A stretch of DNA of 64,000 bases from positions 3,168,376-3,232,375 of the forward strand of contig OZ025224.1 in NCBI GenBank assembly GCA_964019055.1, in the 5' to 3' direction. Position 1 is the first letter of the stretch. Every line of letters begins with the position of its first letter. The stretch comes from Anthopleura xanthogrammica (taxonomy: Eukaryota; Cnidaria; Anthozoa; Actiniaria; Actiniidae). The position numbers and the translations under genes were made by a program. The notes below the pieces were generated by a model. That model was given only the letters and a program-made list of their open reading frames with translations. It was not told the origin of the DNA and searched no databases. Positions 1-15,323 of the stretch are shown here, in pieces.

Positions 1-259
1 ATACTAAAAAATATCTTTTTACATGTAATATTAAAAGGAAATATATAAATCATGAGGATATATCCTAAGACTATAACATAAATCATAGAAAATGTATAAA
101 AATCTTATATATATGGGGGGGGGGAAAAAAAACTAATATAAAAAGTTCCAGGACCTAAATTTTAGCACGAAATCTATCTAAATCAAAGTCTGTTTCTTGA
201 ATATTTGTAGTTCTCCTAATTGTTCTAGATCCTCTAAGGCAGAGTAGAGCTGATCGTAG

Positions 260-309
<50 letters not shown>
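260..309. repeat. (TAA)n microsatellite
   Basis: About 16 uninterrupted ATA/TAA triplets. A second, shorter (TAA)n tract lies at about 476-522. The poly-Tyr frame read across this tract on the minus strand is a by-product of the repeat. Confidence 0.9.
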
Positions 310-2723
310 GTTTTCCCAAGGTTCATGGATTGGACTCTGTAAGCAAAGAATGTGGTAAGCAAAACGTTAAGCAAATTGGAAATAAATAATATATTAATAA
401 TAATAATAACATATATATACTTTATTAACAATTCCTTTAAAAAAATAAATAACAATAATAATGGATGATTATGTGATAATATAATAATATCAATAATATA
501 ATAATAATAATAATAATAATGATAGCTGGATGATTAAACGTTTTGTAGGTTGAATTTCAGTAGAAGAAGAAAATAATAGCTATTTATTGTGTGAGTGAAG
601 GCAGGAAGAGAGGGTAGATACTAAAATAGAGCGAGCATCATACATTTTACTCACTATTGCACCTCTGATTGGCAGATTGCCCTCATCCAATCCTTCCTAT
701 TGTGTGAACTTGACATGATAAGTGTACTAGTTATCTGTAGGTTTTTCCGCATATTTTACATTTATCTTGTCAAGTTCTGTTTTCTTGGAGGCAGAATTCA
801 ATCTTCTAGCTACCTTTGCAGACGTGTTTTGTGTCAATCTTCATTCTAATTTTATTCTTCGCTCTATGAAAATGCCCAATTCTTGGCATTCACGTTACGT
901 CATGTTGGTATCCATTGTTAAGACCACCAGCATGGCCGCCATATCTTTGTTCCTTGTCTGTCTCTCTCTCTGAAATGGTTGAAACCATCAATAGCAAGAA
1001 TATAATAACTATACGAAAGAACACGAAAGAAAGTAAGCAAAGAGGATGTTCTATATGCGCACATGGGTCTCCGATCCACTCTTTTTCTGGATTTGCCAAT
1101 CGCAATAATGTTCATAGACCCTATCTTTAAGGACTCAATGCGAATATTGCTGCCATAGCAATAAAAACTAATTTTGATAAATAAGCATCGCCATCAGAAA
1201 GAATAAGCAAAAATAAGTATTTTTGGAAAGTTTGATTGATATCAACAAAATTCCAATAAAGTTATTTGGTATGAAAAATACAGAGATTTGTATGAATGTA
1301 ATCAACTGTTGAATTGCTGAATTTTTGCTTTCAAACTTGATTAATATCATTATAATCTATAATTTCATTGTTTATTCAAAATTTGCATGAATTTAAAACA
1401 TTATAATAATGAGATGGCGGCCATATTCGGGTTCTGTGTATAAGTGGAACGATTTTCCAAACCATCTCCACAAAACATTTATAGAGATTGATCTATCCAG
1501 CTGATATGAGAAAAAATATTAACTAATCCGAATCGAGAAAATTTGCAAAACTGTAGTGTCATCCATGGCAGCCCGGTGACTCGGACAACGGTTATCTCTC
1601 TATTTCATTTTCCCATTCAATAATGAATATCATAGTAAATCTATAAAAAAATATCAAAAACCTCTTCTCAAACTCTAGATTTATCTCAGATATAAAATTT
1701 TATGAGTCAATCTTCGCAAGCTTCGTGACACCTCAGTTTTGCAGTGCCTTCATTTCTACGTCACTATTTCAGATCAGATATTTTTGACGTTAAAAAAAAT
1801 GATGACCTAAAAATGTTGTGTTCTCTTTGATTGATGTTCCCCAAAACCTTAATTAGTCGCGATGGCAAATTGTGATTTCGACACATGTGCATGACCCTTT
1901 CTCACGCGGTAGCCGTGTTATCTGGAAGAGTAGATTCCCCCGCGTAGCCTCGTATTCAAGCACTTCAGGACGAGGTTATGAGGGGTTAAACAAAGTTTTT
2001 TTCTCATAAGCTGCTTTCATTTCATTCAATCAACCATGATACTTGATTCGTTAACTTTAACTTTATTACAAACTTGTGAATTTGCAAGCGATCATATGCG
2101 ACTACAGTGCTGATTTAGTTTTACAATGCTTAACTATTACAATTCCAGTTTCACTGGTCTTTGTTTAACCTACAATAAAAAGTGCTTAAAATTTGATTAC
2201 AAATTCTCGTCTTTAGCAAGTCGTATCTGAGAAAGAATAACCCATATCTTAGATGTATGCTTTTACAAGTGCAGATCCGGTAATTTTCGAGAGAGGGGGT
2301 CCAAACGTGTACTAAGCAACAACAAAAAAAGAATTTTTGAGGGGGGAGGAGTGGCGTCAAAGAGTATACTTGGCAAAAAAATGAACTATTTCAATAAAAT
2401 GACGATTGAAACTAGAGGTACCAGACCCCCCCGAACTTAACTTCCCCCCAGGATCCGCTACTGATTTAAGCATGCTCCTTATGACACACAGTTTTGGACA
2501 CTACGTATATAATGTATGCTTAGTGAACTACGCGCTAGAAAAAACGTTTCGCATGGATGAATTTCAGCACGTTTTCAAGGAATTGATGGACATTGTATGT
2601 AGCATGAAGAGAGATGGCAATTCTCTCCGAATAAACAGCACATTTAAGACAATACACTACTTTTGTAAGCACTTTACGTTTCTGGAATTTGGTTATTTTT
2701 GCAATAATCCTCTTCGAAATGTA

Positions 2724-2806
2724 GCTGAATTTGGAGGACAAAACAAAAGGTTGCCAATTCTCAAAATATATCTTGAAATTATTTTGTATTTGCCTCCAAA
2801 TTCAGC
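2724..2806. repeat. Short imperfect hairpin element
   Basis: The 14-base arm GCTGAATTTGGAGG at 2724 is exactly reverse-complementary to CCTCCAAATTCAGC ending at 2806. The sequence between also pairs partly. This is the form of a small foldback or MITE-like repeat. No terminal target-site duplication was identified. Confidence 0.5.
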
Positions 2807-3143
2807 TGCTTTGACGTCACGTGCAAGGGGTCTATAAGTCTAAAGAGAACATTTTTAACTAATTTTCTTTCAGACTATAAACAGGTATAAAGGTTTTCGT
2901 ATTGTTTAAAAATGAAGTTTTATGTAAGCTGGGACAGGCCTAGGGGAGCAAGAAAAAAATCGATGGGTTATTCTGACAGATATGCAAGAAAAATAACAAC
3001 TAATTAAAAAAAAAACACCATTAAAATAAGTGAAAAAAACGTTCTTCTTGTTCCTAACACCAAGAAAACTCCAAACTTCAAACCAGCCGTTCTGAGTGGT
3101 TTATGTTTTCTTGGTCTCAGTGACATGAAAATCAGATTTCACT

Positions 3144-3149
3144 TTTATT
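3144..3149 (-). terminator. Candidate polyadenylation signal AATAAA
   Basis: AATAAA on the minus strand, about 70 nt past the stop at 3221-3223 in the preferred 3' exon chain of the small secreted gene. In the alternative chain that reads the last exon in another frame (stop at 3145) the signal would overlap the stop codon. This favours the shorter frame. Confidence 0.35.
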
Positions 3150-3220
3150 TAGCAAATATCTGAGAAATCGATGAGTATGAAAAACTGCTTGCATTGCTTA
3201 GCTTATGCTTATCATAAAGG

Positions 3221-8673
<5,453 letters not shown>

Positions 8674-9310
8674 GTTGTCTTAAATCTTCCTTTGAAGTGG
8701 AGAGTGGAGAGTTTACAAAATGTACGTCGTGGCTTGAACACCGAACTACGAATGGAAAGGGAGGGAATGATTACGCCCTTGCTACTGCTCTGGTGGGTTG
8801 TACCAAGTCTAGCTTTTTCTAAATTTCAAGAGAATAATAATTATATACAAAACTCTTTGACAGGTGTCATTGATCTCAACGTCAAATGTCTAAGTGTTTG
8901 GAAATTAATTAATCTATAAACAGCAAGTTGGAGATCAGACAGTTTTTGTCGCGGGTCTCTGAATACTAATTAGCAAAGGAATAGTTCACGTGACTTGACA
9001 CATCCTTTGTCTCATAGGATTCAAATATTAATATAATAACGGTTGGTGTCAATAGAAGGAGATTTCATACAAAGTGAAGCTTGAGGATGCTCACAGGAGG
9101 TGAAACTGTAACTGGTGAAGAATCTCAAATCCATCAATAGTTATTAAACAATTAAAACATGTAAAATGTATCTACCCATAATCTTTACTGGTCACAGTAG
9201 GTGACTAACTTTATGAATAATAAGTTTATAGTTTGCGTTCATTATCATGCAGTCATTTCATTGTTTTCTTGGAGCGAGGTAGGTTTCATGATCACACCGG
9301 GAGCTGTTTA

Positions 9311-9706
9311 AATAATCATCATTATCATCATTATCATCATTATTATTATCATCACCATTATCACCATCATTATCATCATCATCAATATCATCATCAACAT
9401 TATCATCATCATTATCATCATCAACATTGTCATCATCATTATCATCATCATGCATGACCATGTATTTATCGTCATCATTACCATCCTCATCATCTTCATC
9501 ATTACCATCATCATCATCTTCATCATTACCATCATCATCATCATCATCATTACCATCATCATCATCATCATCGTCATTACGTATACCATCATCACCATCA
9601 TCATCATCATCATCATCACCATCATCATCATCATCGCCATCATTACCATCATCATCGTCATCATTACCATCATCAACATCGTCATAACCATCATCACCAA
9701 ATGATG
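9311..9706. repeat. (ATC/ATT)n trinucleotide tract
   Basis: Nearly 400 bp of ATC, ATT and ACC triplets kept in one register. It gives His-, Ile-, Ser-, Met- and Asp-rich frames on both strands, all artefacts of composition. Confidence 0.9.
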
Positions 9707-9929
9707 ATGATGATGATTATTGGTATAATCATCCACTGGATTTTATAACTATTCACCATATGGCATGTCACTGTTGGAGAGAGCTTATCCAGCGGAACCA
9801 CCTGAACTTATATTATGCTAGCTTTGTACAACCGGCTACAGTGAAGTTCAATCAAACCCTAAATACCCCTTCCATTTCATCAACGCCACAGTCAACCAAC
9901 ACATGTACACTGACGCTTAAAACATCGTA

Positions 9930-10075
9930 ATTGACGACTCTTAAAGCTCCAGTGTATGTGGGCTTAGCCTCACTTCTAAGATTGGAAAAAAAAAGCAGAA
10001 ATTAAAATAACAAAAGAAGCAAGTCTTGGATTCGAGGCTAAGCCCGCAAACACTGGAGTTTTAAGAGTCGTCAAT
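9930..10075. mobile_element. Inverted-repeat (MITE-like) hairpin element
   Basis: A left arm of about 42 bp (9930-9971, beginning ATTGACGACTC) is nearly reverse-complementary to 10034-10075 (ending GAGTCGTCAAT). A spacer of about 60 bp separates them. This is the structure of a short foldback DNA transposon. No coding sequence lies inside. Confidence 0.7.
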
Positions 10076-12138
10076 ATTTCCACATCAGTAGAACAAACGA
10101 TTCAGGAGCACATTGCCCTAGCTGATATTATCTTAAAATGAAACGAAGGATCGAATTTGGATACATAAATATTTTTTTTATGGACGCGGCTATATATTTA
10201 CTCATGTGCTAACCTCGAGGAGCCAACTGCATAAAAGAAGTTAACAGCCTGTGAACAATTATATAATGACGCTCTCAGTGACAATGAAAAACTCGAGGAG
10301 CAAACTCCAGTTATATTGGACGCGTCTCTCAGTGTCCACGTGTTGTGCTGAAACTAACCTTTCTTTTACTAAGATAATGTTTGCGCGGTTTTTTCTCGAA
10401 TGTCACATGAACTGCACGTGATATGGTCATAGCACGTGACTTCCTAGTAATTCCGTTCTCTCGTCCTGACGTACGAACTTAACAGTTTCTAAAGAATTAA
10501 TTACTTGATCAATATTTAGATCTGGTTAAAATTAGACCTGAATTGAATATATTAGGGTAGTATTTTAAACCACATTGTCAAACAAAACTCGTTAAGATTT
10601 TTGCTTTTTCTTTTCCTTTTTTTTTTTCACTTTCTTTTTTTTTTTACTTTTTTTTTACTAAATTCACCTTCAACTATCTCGCTATCCGCTTCACTGTCTT
10701 TCTCTTAAGAATCGTGTTTAGTTCAGCCATCAAAAACAAAATTGTTAAGTAGTAGGGGACACGGAGAGCGGATTTTCAATGAAGCGTAAACAAATAGATA
10801 TAGATATGAATTCAGATATATTCATATAAAATTATCGGTATCGTATTCCCTTATCGTATAACTCTTAACTTAAGTTTTCCGCTATGAATTTTATAAAATA
10901 TTTTACCTATTTTTTTGTTGTAAAGAAACTGAAATTGTAATGCGTGACTCACAGAGAACTCGAAAACGGGTTTGACCTTAAGGTTATTATTATAATTCTA
11001 AGCAAAAGCAACCACAAGTGAATAGAGTGAATATACATATATAGATTCAGTTTTGCCCCAAAAGATTTCAAGACCAACTCCTACACTTTTAGAGAATAAA
11101 ATTTAGTATTTTTTGGGAGAGAATATATGCAAGATTAAGCTAAGAATAGCGAGAAAGGTTTTGGCTCTTTTTTTGTCTAGAAAATTCATGGCCAATGGAA
11201 AATTATTGCAGTAAAGTTAACCAGTGTAAACTCAATTTCAAATATCATTTTACAAGTACATTTAGTTTAATATTTAGCCTTTTTTCTGCGTTATTTTTTT
11301 ATATTTAACCAAGCTTTTGGTTATAGTGGCCATCTTCGGGGTTTTCAAAGTACACAGACAAAATCTATATTTACGTCAGTAATGAACAGAAAGTGTGGTA
11401 TCCTGTGATAACAACATTGAAAACTTGTTCAACCTGAGGGGTATATAGAAGTTGCATCATATTGAAGTCGTCTCTCGTGAACAGGCATGAAATTAATATA
11501 TAATAATTTCTTGAAATTCTGGACTAATTTCCAAGAAGATTGGCTTCAACCTTTTAGGACACTATGGTCTCTCTAGGCTACCAGATTTATGTCTTGGAAC
11601 GATTAAACGATTTCTTGAAAGATAGCTGAAATTTTCATGCAAGTACTAAAGATAGTAAATTAAAGACAATACAGTTTGTGTTTTGGAATATTTAGTGATG
11701 TTTTATTATAAATAATCATTCCTGTGGAGTGCGAAACTAGGAAAAATAAATTACAAATTCAGTGTAAACGTAAAAAGCACGTGTTCAGATTATGGGCTTC
11801 CTGTGCTTCTATGCTTTTTGTACATTGATAGTAAATAAACTACTATTATAATTGATGCAAAATATTGGAAGAGCCAGCTCCAAACGAACTATGCAATTAT
11901 AAGAATCTCATATTTGAAAATAGATTTAGATCATGTACGCAATAATAACAATGAAAGAGCTCAATAACACACAGGGAGCCCAAATCAAGCTTGTGAAGTG
12001 AATATCCAAAATAGAAATAACAGTGCTAAAAAAAACGATCCAGTGGTTATGGGTAATATCTAATATAAGACAGTGTAGAGGAAATATGCTCAGCATTCAG
12101 CTATTTGTAGCTTTCTCGTTTTCAAGTGTGTTTTTTTT

Positions 12139-12152
12139 TTTATTTATTTATT
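12139..12152 (-). terminator. Overlapping AATAAA polyadenylation signals
   Basis: On the minus strand AATAAATAAATAAA gives three overlapping AATAAA hexamers. They lie about 230 nt beyond the tentative stop codon of the giant SEA gene (12378-12380). The position fits a 3' UTR end but depends on the tail exon being right. Confidence 0.35.
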
Positions 12153-12377
12153 TCGGTCCCTCTCGGTCAATTTTGTGAATACACAGGTAGCCCAGCAGCT
12201 TGAAAACTACAGGAAATAGAAAAACAGAGACGCCTTTGGGAAAGTTAGGGAAATTAACTTTCTTTGCAGGAAGTCTCTCTAAGAATAGTACTACTTTATC
12301 TAAATAACACTCAGAATTCTAAAGTGTGATTGGTTGATGTTGGCTTTCCTACTTGGAGTGACGATCAACTCAAGAGG

Positions 12378-12406
12378 CTAGTGTATTTCGACTGAATGGA
12401 AACTCC
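12378..12406 (-). CDS. Tentative last coding exon: short basic cytoplasmic tail
   Basis: A very strong pyrimidine tract ending in AACAG (minus strand, just above 12406) precedes GG-AGT-TTC, which continues the phase-1 end of the TM exon to read RSFHSVEIH and then TAG. AATAAA signals follow 230 nt later. The alternatives I saw (acceptors near 14893 and 14061) lie inside repeat elements. A missed exon in the 3.1-kb intron is possible. Confidence 0.4.
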
Positions 12407-15285
12407 CTGTTAAAGAAACAAAAAGAAGAAAAACATTATTATCTGCATTTGATTTAAAAAAAGAGGAAGTTGAATGTAATTATCTACATGTGTCGTCTAG
12501 ATCACTGATATTGGTGATGATGTGATGACCGCCATGTGTTGGCTGGTGTTTCTCGATGACTCCCCCCACCCACCTATAAAGGGGGACTCAAGAAGTGAGC
12601 TGCAATGGTATTCAAAGTGTTGCTTATGCTTGATCAGGGCTTTTCCCTGGAGTCGAGAGAGATTCCAATTTAAATTGGAAAGCCCATGTTTCCTTCGTGA
12701 AAAAAAGTAAAGAGAAACACAAGATATTCTCTCTAAAATTAGACACTATTATTTATTATTTCCGCGGAGTATCTTGGTGAACTTATATTATGGTTTAGTT
12801 ATCCATTCTTAACTTATGGAATCATAGCATGGGGCCGGGCCGGAAATACCTATAACTCTACCACTCATCCTTTGTTTGTTTTTTAAAAGAAGGTACTACG
12901 ATTGATATCCTTTTCTGGTTAGAGGGACAATACGAATTCCCTTATTTTAAAATATCAAATAATCATGTTTCATGATCTCGTTTTTTTCTACAATGCCACT
13001 TTCGTTTATGATTTGAATTCAGGGAATCTACCAAGGCGTTTTTTTCGAACCAGTTAAAAAAGGCATAATTATAACACCAGGCTTGCTTCAAGATCTTCTT
13101 TTTCTCTTCCAAAGACTCGGACCAATTACGGGAAATTTGCTATATGAGATTCATTGGTGTTATAAGGCTTGGAACACAATTGACAAGGAAACAAAAAAAT
13201 GCCTCCAGCATATCTAAATTTAAAGATTTACTAAAAGCATCAATCTTGAGGTCGTATCTAGATTAATATTCTCCAAAACTCTCTTTACTTTCGTGTGCTA
13301 TAATTATAGAAAAATACGTATATTATATATTCATTTCCTTTTCATAACTAATTTCTTTTTTGCCTTTTTTTTAGCTCACTGGCTTGTATAGCCACATTTG
13401 GTTATTCTAGTTAGCTAACACCGAAAAAAACGGCATTATAAATTATTTTTCAACATGTAATTTTAATAATGGTAATAGAACTGAGTGGAGTGCATTTAGG
13501 GCTGAAATCAAAAGAGTGATTACAAAATTGCACGACCGAGTAGCGGGAGTGCAATTTGTTAATCACGACTGTGATTTCAGCCCAAAATTGCACGAAACGA
13601 AGTTCTATTACCTATTAATCATATCCATTTTGAAATCATATCATTATCATTATATTTATTGATTATCCAAGAAACGGAAACAGCGGAACCGGAAATAGCG
13701 GAGCCGGAAACACTATTACATCTCATTTTGTATGCAAAAATTCAACAAGTGTCGTGTGACAATTTTTCTCGAGCGTAAATTCTCGAGTCATGCAGCGATA
13801 CGAGTCAGTAAAAGTCTTCGCAAAATCAGTCAACTAAATAGTTCAATCCTCGTCGTCCAAGTAAATGATGTAAGCCTTAAGTTTCTTCTATGGTTAAGGA
13901 CAAGACTCAGCATCTTTTATGAAGTAATTGTTGGTGCAACCTTGTTGGAACGGCCGGGAGAGCTGCTGGCAGAAGTGTTGAAAGCCACCATGTGACACCG
14001 AGAAGCAACATTTGGTTGAAATAATTTATAATGAAAAAAACATTTATAAAACCACCAGGCTGAAAACAAGGATTGAAATCCATGGGCTGCGTACATTTGG
14101 CTTAGTTAACTGTTGGAAGTGAGACAGAGAACTTGAAGAGATGTTAAAATAATTGTATTCTCGTCGAGAGGATTTGTTGTAAGGTGTAAAACTCGCTCGC
14201 AGGATGCTTAGCTAGAGGATAATCTTTTTCCTTTAAATAATACTCAATCGAACTTTGCATTATTCTGAGGGATTCCGGTTCATAATCAACTCTGTCCCTT
14301 CTTTTTAACTTTGCATAGAATCTAATAAGCTTAAGGACCTTGAAAAAATGCGGTTTGAACTTGGCAATGTTGATGTTTTAGCTTACAAGATGGCGGGATG
14401 AGCACTAGCTTTTGAAGACGTGCATCTACTGTTTTGTCGAGTAAAGTGTTTTTATTGACAGCAGCAGACTTTAGTTCTTCTATATCCTTGCTGGAAATTA
14501 CAGGAAATCTACTTCGTGGTTTGAGTTCTTTGATTATTTGTCGCTGTTTGTTTAGTTTGCTTTGGATTCCTTGGACTCGGGAGTGTGCGGAACTTCAGCA
14601 ATGTTTGAAGCAAAATCGCTGATATTTTGGTTCAAAAAGTGACACTAAATGATGGAAAATCCCCTAACAAAAGTTCTTCAGCCTTAAGGAGGTCATTCTC
14701 ATCATTAAGGAACTGTAAGTATTTTTAGTTTAAAAATTCCTCCTATTTATATAAAAAAGTGAGAATTTTTGAAGCAAAAATCAAAGATTTTTCAAAAAAA
14801 ATCACTTCTTTTCTTTCCTGCAATCTGATTAGTAAGTTTAAACCAGTCATAAAATCCTATTGGTTGCTTTGGTTCAGGGTTTCAATCTGATTGACTGAAA
14901 AAATGATGCTATAGTGCGATTAATGCTTAAATCGCACACTTTTTAGCCAATCAGATTGCAGGATTTGCTAATGGTTTCAAAATGGATATGAGTAAGGTGT
15001 AAATTCACACATCAAGAGTTCTGTGCTACTGCTTTAAGCGCATGCTCAGGGGATTAAAAAGTGGGATAATATTTTATAAAATATGCTATATTTTAGTTGT
15101 ATTTTTTTTTTCAACCACAACTTCATCAAATATTCAAGGTCACATACCGTTAAGCAAATTCTAAATGAAATATACAAATATTCTACAATATTATCTCACT
15201 TTTTAATCCCTTGAGCATGCGCTTAGAGCAGTAGCGCGGAACTCTTGATGCGTGTATAAACATATTGTCATTGTCATTCCCCTTT

Positions 15286-15323
<38 letters not shown>

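Larger units (their letters stand above)
1..3143. other. Intergenic stretch with microsatellites and no recognised gene
   Basis: AT-rich sequence with a short G-run followed by A-run (about 115-130), (TAA)n tracts and scattered short ORFs on both strands. The ORFs are broken by stops and show no recognisable domain. The longest is a 143-codon plus-strand frame at 2406-2837. It has no ATG at its start (TTG is the first codon) and runs through a hairpin repeat at its 3' end, so it is not called as a gene. A pair of facing GGCGGCCAT / ATGGCCGCC motifs lies near 933 and 1413. I see no splice-coherent exon set here. Confidence 0.5.
8674..12130. other. Intergenic region between the two minus-strand genes
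   Basis: No convincing gene. It contains the trinucleotide tract at 9311-9706, the hairpin element at 9930-10075, T-rich tracts at about 10600-10665, and several CACGTG hexamers (8988-8993, 10339-10344, about 10416, about 10434, about 11780). The rest is AT-rich without long frames. Confidence 0.5.

Noticed and set aside
2406..2837. A 143-codon plus-strand frame
   Set aside because: It starts at TTG, shows no recognisable domain, and its 3' part is an inverted repeat, so it is more likely chance or repeat-derived.
9258..9736. His-, Met-, Ile-, Ser- and Asp-rich frames
   Set aside because: Translations of the (ATC/ATT)n tract in every frame.
13732..13995. An 87-codon plus-strand frame, and the antisense frame entered by an acceptor near 14061
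   Set aside because: Both lie within the transposon-rich segment. The antisense frame was considered as a cytoplasmic tail but is long, hydrophobic in places and embedded in repeat debris.
14860..14895. Alternative tail exon (minus strand, after TTTTTTCAG near 14893) reading NQIETLNQSNQ and stop
   Set aside because: It is phase-compatible but lies inside a foldback element and has a weak pyrimidine tract. The exon at 12378-12406 has a much better acceptor and downstream polyadenylation signals.
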